Shown here: piece by piece, positions 27,332 to 36,345 of the stretch
Layout of the letters: each line of letters begins with the position of its first letter
How positions within the stretch are numbered: the first letter of the stretch is position 1
Notes under the pieces: model-generated
Database searches by the model: none
What the model was told of the DNA's origin: nothing
The model's input: the letters and a program-made list of their open reading frames with translations, nothing else
Made by a program: the position numbers and the translations under genes
DNA from: Candidatus Aminicenantota bacterium
Lineage (GTDB): Bacteria > Acidobacteriota > Aminicenantia > Aminicenantales > Aminicenantaceae
Reading direction: 5' to 3'
Assembly (NCBI GenBank): GCA_030603565.1
Contig: JAUVXM010000002.1
Coordinates: 1 to 64,000 of the forward strand
Length of the DNA stretch: 64,000 nucleotides

Positions 27332-29356
27332 TTACCGAGAAACCTTCACTATAGTTGTTGCGGACTTGGAAGGATCACTCTCGGACGTTGCTTGAAGAGT
27401 CACCGTAGCCATAGGGGCACCCCCGTCCTGTTGAGAGACATAGACTATAACCGGTTGGAATCTTCCCATCTCTACTGCAGCCAGACCGTTGAGCAGCCGG
27501 GCCGTCCACCCTTCTCCTTCCACAGAAACGGTAAGCCGATAGACATCAGAATTGACGTATGCACTTACGTCAACCGGATGCACTTTCGGTTCCGATCCTA
27601 CAACAGTACCAGTATTATTCAGAGTAAATGAAATAGGGGTGTTGGGTCGTTTGACTTTTTGTTCTGCCGGCCCATCAAGAACAACATCTCTTTCATGCTG
27701 GCCCGAGCCATCCAGGGACCGGACGGCCAGAGTGTAAGAGAGGATCCCATTCTTTTCCTTTTGAATGTCGATCACATAGAAATGCAGCCGATTTGGCGTA
27801 TCTTCCCATTCAAACTCACTGCCCGAGTTGAGCCCTGCATGAAAAAGAGCATCGTTGAGCTGCCGGTAGTCGGCGATCGTGCGCATAACCTCTTCACCAT
27901 TGGGCTTTACGTAGTCCACCATGTTTATATCTTCAGGGTGAGCGTCAATAACCCAGATGTAGCTGTTAAAGGCATTGGGACCGCCATTTCTGCCTCGCAG
28001 ACTATCTTTATTCTTGGCAATAAGTACCCCATTATCAGGAGTGAACGAGTCATAACCGATGCGCTGAACCACTTCCAGTGTATAGAAATTGTAGTTCGGA
28101 ATCCCAGGAGAGAGCGGATTTATCGCCGGATCATCCTCTGAAGTCCGGTCAAAGGGCTCCGCACCGTCAAGCCTGACTATGATGCCGGCAAAGGTGCCCG
28201 CTAGAGGATCCACCGCCCGTGCTGTGACTTGAGCTACGGCCAATCCGGATTGGGCCAGGCCATCCCTACTCAGAGTTAATATCTGGGATTCGGTAATAAA
28301 GCCGTTCTCCAGGCGGTTGCGCACCATTAGTCCTGCTGGCATCGCTGCCCCCTGAGTAGGCGGAACTACACAGCGCATGTGGGGTCCTCCCGGTCCGTTA
28401 AAACAGCCCCTGTCCATCATATCCCATGGACCCGCAGCAACTCTCCGGTATGGTGTAACATAGGGATTGTTATTGAGGTCGGGTAGACGAAACGCATAAT
28501 GACCGAGCTCGTGAGTGATAGTGCCGGAATTTTCTCCCTGACGCATGGACGACAGTCCCCACTGCTGTGAACCGGCCAACCAGCTCGTCCATTCAACGTA
28601 CCGAGTCGTGATCCAGCGGGGCATGTCCGGATTGGGATTGCCCCACTCCGGCGGGATATCCTCGGGGGAATTGAACTTCATCTCGCCAAATTCCTGCCAG
28701 ACACCCGTCTCATCATAACTTGCATACATGCGCAGAACGGCATCATAGTTTTTCCGAATGTCCTCCCCTATATCTTCAATCCAAATTGAATCACAATCCC
28801 GCTCCATGCGGCTGTTGGCGCGGCTGCCGTCGGGAGTTTGGTCATTCTGTCCATATTCATTAAGGCCGTAAGCCCAAATGGGTTTGGGCATGCGGTAAGG
28901 GCCAAAAACATCCACTTCGGTGACGCCGAACTTCCCCCGGGATTGCTCCATCCAGTAGCCGTTGATAGTCTGGCCGTTATTGACCTCACTTGGCGTCATG
29001 AAGAAGTCGGCATAGAACTGAGACACATTCTCCCTTTCTATGGGATCGATCTGTGGATTTCCGAAGGGATCTGATCCTTTGGGGAGGGTGACCACAAAAG
29101 GCTGGTCTGGAAAGTCGATGGCGAGTACTGCAAGACGAAAACCTCTTTCCGGTTTAAGTAAAGGATCTGCCCAATTGTGGTCGGGGATAGGGCGATAATC
29201 ATCCCAAGTCATGAGGTCCTGGTCCTGAACCTGTTGAGGATCGATTGGCAACATGGATTTATGTCTACCATCTCCTATATTGCACGCGGCCAAAATTACA
29301 AAAGAAAAACACATAAAAACAAGAACAGGCGGGATTTGTTTATAAGGCTTTGCCAT
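27332..29356 (-). CDS. M6-like metalloprotease, putative lipoprotein
   Basis: Lipobox-like VILAACN; zinc motif GTITHELGHYAFRLPDL; AAGPWDMMDRGCFNGPGGPHM. Confidence 0.8.
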   Translation of the reverse strand: MAKPYKQIPPVLVFMCFSFVILAACNIGDGRHKSMLPIDPQQVQDQDLMTWDDYRPIPDHNWADPLLKPERGFRLAVLAIDFPDQPFVVTLPKGSDPFGNPQIDPIERENVSQFYADFFMTPSEVNNGQTINGYWMEQSRGKFGVTEVDVFGPYRMPKPIWAYGLNEYGQNDQTPDGSRANSRMERDCDSIWIEDIGEDIRKNYDAVLRMYASYDETGVWQEFGEMKFNSPEDIPPEWGNPNPDMPRWITTRYVEWTSWLAGSQQWGLSSMRQGENSGTITHELGHYAFRLPDLNNNPYVTPYRRVAAGPWDMMDRGCFNGPGGPHMRCVVPPTQGAAMPAGLMVRNRLENGFITESQILTLSRDGLAQSGLAVAQVTARAVDPLAGTFAGIIVRLDGAEPFDRTSEDDPAINPLSPGIPNYNFYTLEVVQRIGYDSFTPDNGVLIAKNKDSLRGRNGGPNAFNSYIWVIDAHPEDINMVDYVKPNGEEVMRTIADYRQLNDALFHAGLNSGSEFEWEDTPNRLHFYVIDIQKEKNGILSYTLAVRSLDGSGQHERDVVLDGPAEQKVKRPNTPISFTLNNTGTVVGSEPKVHPVDVSAYVNSDVYRLTVSVEGEGWTARLLNGLAAVEMGRFQPVIVYVSQQDGGAPMATVTLQATSESDPSKSATTIVKVSR

Positions 29357-29483
29357 TATTCCTCCATTCTGTAAATCATGAATCTATTTTACTTTGATAA
29401 TTTATCCAATGCAATAATATATTACTTCAAGGCTCTCTCTATCACTAAAAGAAATTCCTATCCTGATCAAGCGATAAAATCAG

Positions 29484-30518
29484 CTAGCGGCTGTTGATGG
29501 GGGCTGTGAAGTAAAAGTAGTCGTAAATGAAACGGCTGATTTTAGCGATTTTTTCCTCTATTTCCTTGGTTTTTCCTTCTGCCGTATCTTTAAAGAAGAT
29601 GGAAACAGCCACATGCCCCAAGCCGTCAGGAAGATAAATGATCCCGACATCATTAACCGTGCCCCCAATGGTGCCGGTTTTATGCGCTACAGCAGTCCCC
29701 GGAGGGAGTTCGCCCTTGATTCGACCCCTGCCTGTGTCACATTTGAGCATAACATCAATTATAAAATCACAACTTTTTTTATCCAGAATTTTTTGAGTGA
29801 AAATTTTCTCCAAAAGATTGGTCATGGCTCTCGGAGTGCTTTGATCCAGCAAGATCGTACTGAATTCTTTTTGGGCTTGCTTTCCTAAATCAGGATCTTT
29901 TTTCAGCTTCTGGCGGTAAGAAGCGATCACTTCGTCCCTGGTTTTGCCTTTATGCGCTTCGAAATCGAGCCCCATAGCATCCATTATCAAATGCTGACAT
30001 GAGCGGTTAAGCGTAATACCTTCGATTCCAAAGGATTTAAGTCTGGCATTAATATTGTCAGGTCCCAGTTTGTTGAACAAAATATCTGTCGCGGAATTAT
30101 CACTGATCATCATCATCATGTTGGCCAGATTGCGAAGAGACAAGGTTATCCCCGGGGCATCCAAAGTTGCAAGCATCCCGCTTCCCAGGTGCTGGTCGGT
30201 TTTTTGAATGCGGATTTCATCCTCCAACGAAAATTCACCCTCTAATACCCGAGCCATCAGATCGACAAAAATGGGCACCTTGAAGACCGAGGCCAGGGGA
30301 AAAAACTCATCGCTATTGAGGGTAATATTTTCTCCCGACTCTATATGAGTAGCGGCCAGACCTACTTTCCCTTCCATCCCGCGGGTGATCCGTTCGATCT
30401 GCAGAAGAAGCCGCTTGACCCCCTGGGGAGGATTATCCTGAGAGAATCGAACCCCTGAAACCAGAGGCGATACCACCATTAAAATACAAAGGAATACGAT
30501 AACACGTATTTTTTTCAT
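29484..30518 (-). CDS. Class A beta-lactamase-like serine hydrolase
   Basis: Signal peptide; ASVFK (SxxK), SDN, HKTGTIGG (KTG). Omega-loop Glu166 motif not evident. Confidence 0.85.
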   Translation of the reverse strand: MKKIRVIVFLCILMVVSPLVSGVRFSQDNPPQGVKRLLLQIERITRGMEGKVGLAATHIESGENITLNSDEFFPLASVFKVPIFVDLMARVLEGEFSLEDEIRIQKTDQHLGSGMLATLDAPGITLSLRNLANMMMMISDNSATDILFNKLGPDNINARLKSFGIEGITLNRSCQHLIMDAMGLDFEAHKGKTRDEVIASYRQKLKKDPDLGKQAQKEFSTILLDQSTPRAMTNLLEKIFTQKILDKKSCDFIIDVMLKCDTGRGRIKGELPPGTAVAHKTGTIGGTVNDVGIIYLPDGLGHVAVSIFFKDTAEGKTKEIEEKIAKISRFIYDYFYFTAPINSR

Positions 30519-30527
30519 GTTAACCTC

Positions 30528-30545
30528 CTAGCCTGAACTATTCAT
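30528..30545 (-). promoter_or_regulatory. Mini-ORF leader ATGAATAGTTCAGGCTAG overlapping the SD of the beta-lactamase-like gene
   Basis: Minus strand ATG AAT AGT TCA GGC TAG GAGG ttaac ATG; the same motif precedes the 49526 gene. Confidence 0.5.
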
Positions 30546-30664
30546 AAAAAATGTCGATGTTCATAATAAGCCTATTTATATCAAGATGTTGGATTAATTT
30601 AAAGGAAATTCATAATCACCATTTCATTTTCGATGTAATCCCTGTTTATAATCGACATTTCTTA
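30545..30664. repeat. 120-bp MITE-like element, copy 2
   Basis: TAAAAAATGTCGAT ... AATCGACATTTCTTA TIRs; same 120-bp end-to-end length as 11834-11953; flanked by CCTGAACTATTCAT. Confidence 0.65.
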
Positions 30665-30741
30665 CTCCGTGCCTAGTATTGACAGAAATCCCAATTACGG
30701 TTACAGTTCGGCTTTGATAAGATTAACTACTGGAGAAAAAA

Positions 30742-32520
30742 ATGCATGATACACTGCCTGAGATATTGCTGCATTCCCTCAAATCATACCAGAAAGATAC
30801 CCTGATGCTGTATAAACAGGGATCAGACTATGTTCCTCTTTCCAGCCGGGATTTTGCCAACCGGATCAAACGGCTCTCTCTGGCCTTACAGGATATGGGA
30901 GTGCAACCGGGAGACAAGATCATTCTGCTGGCAGAAAACGGACCCCAATGGATTATGACAGATCTAGCCATTCTGTGTATAGGCGGAGTAACAGTGCCGG
31001 TCTACACGACCTTAATCCCTGAACATATTAAATATATTATCAATGACTCCGATGCCCAAATTGTATTCTGTTCCAATCAGGCTCTGTGGGATAAAGTCAA
31101 GGAAGTTCGGCCCGACTTGAATAAAGTAAAGCATTACGTTACTTTTCATAAAAATGATGACTCAGGGATTTTTTCCCTATCCCAACTCCTGGAACGGGGA
31201 AAAGAAATAGAAGATAACCATCCCGACCGGTTCGAAAAAACCGCCTTGCAGGTTCGGCCTGCAGATCTGGCTTCGATCATTTATACTTCAGGAACAACCG
31301 GCACGCCAAAAGGAGTTATCCTCACTCACAGCAATTTCACCAGCAATGTAAAAGCTGCAAGCGGCCTGCTCGATCTCAGGGAAACGGATACTGTGTTTTC
31401 ATTCCTGCCCTTATCCCATGTTTTCGAACGCACGGTTACTTTCGGCTATTTATATAACGGCTGTACCATTGGTTATGCCGGGAGCATGGAGACAATAGCG
31501 GATGACATTTATAGAATTAAACCGCATGCCTTTGCCAGTGTTCCCAGATTTTTCGAAAAGATATATGCCAAAATCATGGATGGCATTTTAACGGGATCTG
31601 CTCTAAAAAGAAAAATCTTTTATGGGGCGATCAAAACCGGTAAAACTTACAGCCGAAAAAAACTGACCAATCGACCCATCTCCCTGTTTCTGCGGACCAA
31701 ACGGCTTATTGCCAACAGATTAGTGTTTTCCAAGATAACCGACCGGATCGGAGGAAGGGTCAGATTTTGTGTTTCAGCCGCTGCTCCCTTGGCTAAAGAT
31801 ATTGCGGAATTTTTTCACGCTGTTGGTTTGGTTATTCTGGAAGGCTACGGTTTGACAGAGACTTCCCCCTGCAACACTATGAACACCATGAAAAGCCTAA
31901 AATTCGGCACAGTGGGTAAACCCATCCCGGGAGTTAAAATACGGATTGCTGAAGACGGCGAGATTTTGACACAAGGGCCTAACGTAATGAAAGGGTATTA
32001 TAAAAATTTAGACTGGACCCATGATGTTCTGAAAAACAATTGGTTTCACACCGGAGATATAGGCTTTTTCGATTCGGACGGATTCCTGGTTATTACAGAC
32101 CGCAAAAAGGACATCATCATCACCTCAGGGGGAAAGAATACAGCCCCCCAGCCTACAGAAAACATGCTGCGCATGAGCCCTTACATATCCAATGCTGTTG
32201 TTATCGGGGACCGGAGAAAATTTTTATCCGCTTTGATCGTGCCCGATTTTGACAAAATCAAAAAATATGCCCGCAGCAACAATATCTCTTATACCGGTCT
32301 TAAGGACCTGGTAAAAAATTCCCGGATCGTCAAGTTTATAGAAACAGAACTGGAAAAATACACTTCCAAGTTGTCCGCTTTTGAAAAAATAAAAAAACTG
32401 GCGCTCCTGGACCGAGATTTCGAAATAGGAAAAAATGAGATCACTCCGACTCTGAAGATCAAAAGGAAAATAATCACCCGGAAATACAGCACCTTGATAG
32501 AATCGCTTTACGCCGAATAG
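30742..32520 (+). CDS. Long-chain fatty acid--CoA ligase (AMP-dependent synthetase)
   Basis: IIYTSGTTGTPKGVILTHSNF, EGYGLTETSPC, HTGDIGFFDSDGFLVITDRKKDIIITSGGKN. Confidence 0.96.
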   Translation: MHDTLPEILLHSLKSYQKDTLMLYKQGSDYVPLSSRDFANRIKRLSLALQDMGVQPGDKIILLAENGPQWIMTDLAILCIGGVTVPVYTTLIPEHIKYIINDSDAQIVFCSNQALWDKVKEVRPDLNKVKHYVTFHKNDDSGIFSLSQLLERGKEIEDNHPDRFEKTALQVRPADLASIIYTSGTTGTPKGVILTHSNFTSNVKAASGLLDLRETDTVFSFLPLSHVFERTVTFGYLYNGCTIGYAGSMETIADDIYRIKPHAFASVPRFFEKIYAKIMDGILTGSALKRKIFYGAIKTGKTYSRKKLTNRPISLFLRTKRLIANRLVFSKITDRIGGRVRFCVSAAAPLAKDIAEFFHAVGLVILEGYGLTETSPCNTMNTMKSLKFGTVGKPIPGVKIRIAEDGEILTQGPNVMKGYYKNLDWTHDVLKNNWFHTGDIGFFDSDGFLVITDRKKDIIITSGGKNTAPQPTENMLRMSPYISNAVVIGDRRKFLSALIVPDFDKIKKYARSNNISYTGLKDLVKNSRIVKFIETELEKYTSKLSAFEKIKKLALLDRDFEIGKNEITPTLKIKRKIITRKYSTLIESLYAE

Positions 32521-32530
32521 AGGAAGCGTA

Positions 32531-34399
32531 TTATTTCTTCTTTTCGCTTTTTAACTTAAAAACAACCGTCACTGTAAAAATCACACCTCTCGGCTTACCG
32601 TCGATCAAAAACGGTTCATAAACCCACTGCATGACAGCATCAATGGCGGCTTGGTCAAGTTCAGGGATGGATCGCAGGATTTTTGTTTCTTGCACCCGGC
32701 CATATATGCCTGTTGTCGCTTCAAGGATGACGACACCCTCAATGCCCTCTTTTCTGGCCTCTTCAGGATAGATCGGATCAACTCCTTCTATCCGCTTTGG
32801 CGGTTTGATGTCCCCAGTAGCCCTGACAGGACCACCGGCTCTTGCTTCTGCTTCACCTACGACACCGCCGATTACACCGCCCACGACTCCTCCTTCTACT
32901 CCTGGCGCTTTAATCTGCTTCTTCTTTTCACTTTTTAACATAAACCGAACCGTCACTGTAAAAATCACACCTCTCGGCTTACCATCGATTATAAACGGTT
33001 CATAGACCCACTGCATGACAGCATCAATGGCGGCCTGATCAAGTTCAGGGATGGATCGCAGGATTTTTGTTTCTTGCACCCGGCCATATATGTCTGTTGT
33101 TGCTTCAAGGATGACGACACCTTCAATCCTCTCTTTTCTGGCCTCTTCGGGATAGATCGGATCAATTCTTCTTATCAGCTTTGGCGGTTTGATGTCACCA
33201 GTCGCTCTGACAGGTGCACTTTCCTCCTCTTTCTGTTTTTCCTTTTCCTGGAGAACATTATGACCAGTAATTTCATTGGAAGCAACTATTTCGGGCAGCA
33301 CTTTGTTATCAACGGCTGCAAAGGTCAGTCGGTAGCCTGCCATCATGCCAATTAAAAGAAGTGATACAAAAAGAATCACTCCCACAGTCGATTTTTTTAA
33401 TTGAGTTTCCATATTTCTCTCCTTGGATAAAATGTTTTTTATTCTTTCTGTCAAAGGAATATGCGGAGAAACAATAGCAGCGGGAACCAGAAAATGGATG
33501 GAAAGGGATGTTTTTTCCGCTAAGTTGACCAAACACTCTGCATATTCTCTTTTGTCGTTTTTTAAGAGGACATGATTATCTGATATTTCCTCTCTTGCTC
33601 TGGAGAAATCAGCACTTAAAGTATAGGCCAGAGGATTCCACCAATTTAGAATTAGAAAAATCCTCTGCAAAACTACTGTAATCTGATCTCGATGAAAAAT
33701 ATGGGACATTTCATGGAGCAGAACAACTCTCAATTCTTTATCTCGCATTTTTTCTATTAAACCACGCGGGACAAGTATGAGTGGTTTGAAGAATCCCAAT
33801 ACTATTGGGCTGCTGACCTCTGAAGACTCAAATATCTTTATTTTCATAGATTTCTGAAAGGCCAGCTCAGCTTCTTCTAAGACCTGAGAAATTCTATAGT
33901 TTTTGACTTCAACAATACCTTTTTTCAAATTCTTAAGAGAAGAAACCCCGTATACAAAACGGAACAAAAGGAGCACTACTCCCAATCCCCAGAGGACACC
34001 AAAAAAATTAAGGGCTTTTATCACAAATGGTCCTGATCCAAATATTTTCTTGAATGTTTTTGATATGAGATTAGATGATATAATTGTATTTTCGTTAATA
34101 GCTTCGTCCGTTCCTGAAGCAGTGTTCAAGCTATTTCCATCCACAAGAATGGGAGAAGAATCAAGCTCAAAAGGGAGTATGGTTTGAATAGGCTTTAATC
34201 CCAGTAAAGAAGAGGAAATTGTCAGGATAGGAAGAAATAAAAGGACCAGCATGATCATGAATACAATACCACTCCTCAGGGGAGCGGCCTTATGTTTTAA
34301 AAACTGTATGAACACCCAACCGATCCCTAAAATGATTAAGGAGGGGAGAGCTATATTCAGGATCCCTTCGGCTGTTGATATGTCTTGCAGTATTTTCAT
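32531..34399 (-). CDS. M56 (BlaR1-type) peptidase with two tandem C-terminal TonB domains
   Basis: VVLLHEMSHIFHRDQ zinc motif; two near-identical PIYPEEARKE.IEGVVILEATT.IYGRVQETKILRSIPELDQAAIDAVMQWVYEPF.IDGKPRGVIFTVTV domains. Confidence 0.94.
   Translation of the reverse strand: MKILQDISTAEGILNIALPSLIILGIGWVFIQFLKHKAAPLRSGIVFMIMLVLLFLPILTISSSLLGLKPIQTILPFELDSSPILVDGNSLNTASGTDEAINENTIISSNLISKTFKKIFGSGPFVIKALNFFGVLWGLGVVLLLFRFVYGVSSLKNLKKGIVEVKNYRISQVLEEAELAFQKSMKIKIFESSEVSSPIVLGFFKPLILVPRGLIEKMRDKELRVVLLHEMSHIFHRDQITVVLQRIFLILNWWNPLAYTLSADFSRAREEISDNHVLLKNDKREYAECLVNLAEKTSLSIHFLVPAAIVSPHIPLTERIKNILSKERNMETQLKKSTVGVILFVSLLLIGMMAGYRLTFAAVDNKVLPEIVASNEITGHNVLQEKEKQKEEESAPVRATGDIKPPKLIRRIDPIYPEEARKERIEGVVILEATTDIYGRVQETKILRSIPELDQAAIDAVMQWVYEPFIIDGKPRGVIFTVTVRFMLKSEKKKQIKAPGVEGGVVGGVIGGVVGEAEARAGGPVRATGDIKPPKRIEGVDPIYPEEARKEGIEGVVILEATTGIYGRVQETKILRSIPELDQAAIDAVMQWVYEPFLIDGKPRGVIFTVTVVFKLKSEKKK
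32555..32833. repeat. Intragenic duplication unit 1 (TonB domain)
   Basis: Highly similar at DNA level to 32937-33212. Confidence 0.85.
32937..33212. repeat. Intragenic duplication unit 2 (TonB domain)
   Basis: Highly similar at DNA level to 32555-32833; spacer encodes EGGVVGGVIGGVVGEAEARAGG. Confidence 0.85.
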
Positions 34400-34791
34400 G
34401 ACCCTGCCTCCTCGGTTTTTTTAAGGAGTTCACGTAGTTTGAGGATGTCCTCCGGAGAAACTTCCGAGGTTTCGAGCATGCACTTTACAAGCTCAGCCCT
34501 TGATCCTCCAAATACTCGATTGATGGTGTCATTCAAGATCTCCTTACGAGTTTTCTGTTCTTCTACAAGCGCAGAGTAGAAAAACGTCCGCCCTATTATT
34601 TTGTGTTTTAACCATCCATAGTCCTCAAGCCGGTTCATTTGAACCTGAATGGTTGTCCGCCGCAATTTATCAACTCTTTTTGCATTTATCGCGTCAAATA
34701 TGTCATTGACACTGACTTCACCCTTTGCCCAGACTATATTCATAATTTCGAGATTGGATGGAGAAAGCTTACGTACTCTTTTTTTTGCCAT
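34396..34791 (-). CDS. BlaI/MecI/CopY family transcriptional repressor
   Basis: RKLSPSNLEIMNIVWAKGEVSVNDIFDAI...TTIQVQMNRLEDYGWLKH; ATG at 34791 has SD ggaggccaaaca; track start 34818 lies inside the operator. Confidence 0.93.
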   Translation of the reverse strand: MAKKRVRKLSPSNLEIMNIVWAKGEVSVNDIFDAINAKRVDKLRRTTIQVQMNRLEDYGWLKHKIIGRTFFYSALVEEQKTRKEILNDTINRVFGGSRAELVKCMLETSEVSPEDILKLRELLKKTEEAGS

Positions 34792-34810
34792 TGTTTGGCC
34801 TCCTGCCTTA

Positions 34811-34855
34811 AACGACATCTGTCGTTAATATAAACGACTATTGTCGTTTTGTCAA
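34811..34855 (-). promoter_or_regulatory. BlaI-type promoter with two palindromic operators
   Basis: Minus strand TTGACA-AAACGACAATAGTCGTT(17)-TATATT-AACGACAGATGTCGTT; AAACGAC-TATT-GTCGTTT and AACGACA-TC-TGTCGTT are perfect dyads. Confidence 0.85.
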
Positions 34856-35225
34856 GTGCTTCTAATCTTTTTTTTTATGACAACTGACACATAAAACAGT
34901 TATAATGCCGGCTAAAGAAGGATTTGAGTTCAATTTAGGCGAAAAATATATTTTATTCCTCGGTCTTAACAGGAATGACCTGGATAAGGCATCAAGTACT
35001 GTAATACGGGTGCCTGAAGTGAGGATATCAACTAAAGGCTACCTACCCGGTAAAAAATACGTACCCAGAGACGTGTTTGATATTATTTATACGGACAAGT
35101 TTATTCTGCAGGAAGAACAGTTTCAAAAAAATGAACCGACCTAGTCAAATAAAGGGTAAAAATTTAGAGAAAACCGTAAGTTTAAAAAATATGAAATCCT
35201 ATCTGTAAATACCTATCTGCAAAGG

Positions 35226-35254
35226 TTGACACACAATTAGAAAAAACATATTAT
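35226..35254 (+). promoter_or_regulatory. Sigma70-like promoter of the TA operon
   Basis: TTGACA-N17-TATTAT, followed by repeated ACACATA motifs that could be operators. Confidence 0.6.
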
Positions 35255-35288
35255 ATACACATACTGTTACACATATATAGGAGGGGCA

Positions 35289-35600
35289 ATGAAAAGGACA
35301 AATATTATGCTAAGTGAAGACCAGCACAGAAAATTAAAGCTCTATTCTAAAAAAGAAGGCAGGACACTTGGGGGATTGATAAGAGATGCCCTTGATGTTG
35401 TTTATAAAAAAAAGGATGTGCTCGAACAGAGAAAGCAGGTTGCTATCAGCGCTTATGAGGAAGGATTCATCAGCCTGGGAAAACTTGCCGAAGTATTGGG
35501 TCTTGACCCGGTCAGCACGAGAAATTACTTAAAGGAGCATGGTAGACCAATCTATTCCCTGGATCTGCAGGAATTGAAAGAAGACGCAGAAAATGCCTGA
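35289..35600 (+). CDS. Antitoxin, ribbon-helix-helix plus UPF0175-like C-terminus
   Basis: MKRTNIMLSEDQHRKLKLYSKKEGRTLGGLIRDAL RHH; AISAYEEGFISLGKLAEVLGLDPVSTRNYLKEHG. Confidence 0.8.
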   Translation: MKRTNIMLSEDQHRKLKLYSKKEGRTLGGLIRDALDVVYKKKDVLEQRKQVAISAYEEGFISLGKLAEVLGLDPVSTRNYLKEHGRPIYSLDLQELKEDAENA

Positions 35601-36087
35601 GATCATATTAGACTGCTGCTGCCTTTCCAATTTTGCCCTTTCCAATTCCCTGTTCATCCTTAAAAAGCTTTACAGCAACTCTGCTTTCGTCACAGAGTTT
35701 GTTTCTGCAGAAATCTTAAGAGGAGTTCATAGGGGACACAAAGATTTGACGAAGATCCAGGATTCTTTGAGGGAAGGATGGCTCAAGGAGGTTGTCTTGA
35801 GCCCTAAAAAAGAAAAATCCCTTTATGAAACGCTTTCCGTCTCTCTCGGTCTTGGCGAGGCCTCTAGCATTGCTGTCGCAAAAGCCAGAGGATTTTTTTT
35901 TGCATGTGATGATAGAGCAGCACGGAGAGAGGCCGGGCTGTTGGGTGTAAAACTCTCAGGAACGCTCGGCATCCTTAAAAAATCCATCCGCGATAAAACA
36001 ATCAAGCTTAAGGAAGGAAACCTCATTCTGACCGAGATGATAGCAAAAGGATTTTATTCATCTGTGAATTCTCTAAAAGAAATTTAA
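35593..36087 (+). CDS. PIN-like toxin, DUF3368 family
   Basis: ILDCCCLSNFALSNSL, SLGLGEASSIAVAKARGFFFACDDRAARREAGLLGVKLSGTLGIL; overlaps the antitoxin by 8 bp. Confidence 0.85.
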   Translation: MPEIILDCCCLSNFALSNSLFILKKLYSNSAFVTEFVSAEILRGVHRGHKDLTKIQDSLREGWLKEVVLSPKKEKSLYETLSVSLGLGEASSIAVAKARGFFFACDDRAARREAGLLGVKLSGTLGILKKSIRDKTIKLKEGNLILTEMIAKGFYSSVNSLKEI

Positions 36088-36094
36088 GCATGTA

Positions 36095-36248
36095 CTTCAG
36101 AGCCCAGCCCAGAAAAGCAGCCTGGTCAGAAAATAGGTGATCACTGCTACCGTAAAAAGGGAAGCAAGCGTGGGTATATATTTTTGCTTTTCCAGGTTAT
36201 TTGCCAGAAGACCGGGAATTACCCAGCCTATAGCTTTTAGCTCAAAAG
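36095..36248. repeat. 154-bp duplication of the pgsC 3' end (other copy 37848-38001)
   Basis: Aligned by eye: 6 mismatches in 154 bp at constant offset 1753. Confidence 0.92.
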
Positions 36249-36345
36249 GGAATCTTTCATAAATATTAGCTTGTTTGGATTTATAAATGAAACTGCTTAA
36301 GGCTAAAACAATTACAATCAATAACGCTATTATATAATTTTTCAA
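36097..36345 (-). CDS. Chimeric small membrane protein: new N-terminus fused to a duplicate of the PgsC C-terminal 49 aa
   Basis: FELKAIGWVIPGLLANNLEKQKYIPTLASLFTVAVITYFLTRLLFWAGL identical to the PgsC C-terminus; ATGA overlap with the upstream propeller gene. Confidence 0.7.
   Translation of the reverse strand: MKNYIIALLIVIVLALSSFIYKSKQANIYERFPFELKAIGWVIPGLLANNLEKQKYIPTLASLFTVAVITYFLTRLLFWAGL

Noticed and set aside
25382-27631. Multiple + strand ORFs of 60-156 aa
   Set aside because: Antisense to GH127 and the M6-like protease; no independent evidence.
32805-33005. Proline/threonine-rich + ORF (TTPPITPPTTPPS)
   Set aside because: Antisense of the Gly/Val linker of the M56-TonB protein.
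34905-35144. 79-aa + ORF between blaI and the TA operon
   Set aside because: Possible, but no RBS or family evidence I can defend; left unannotated.
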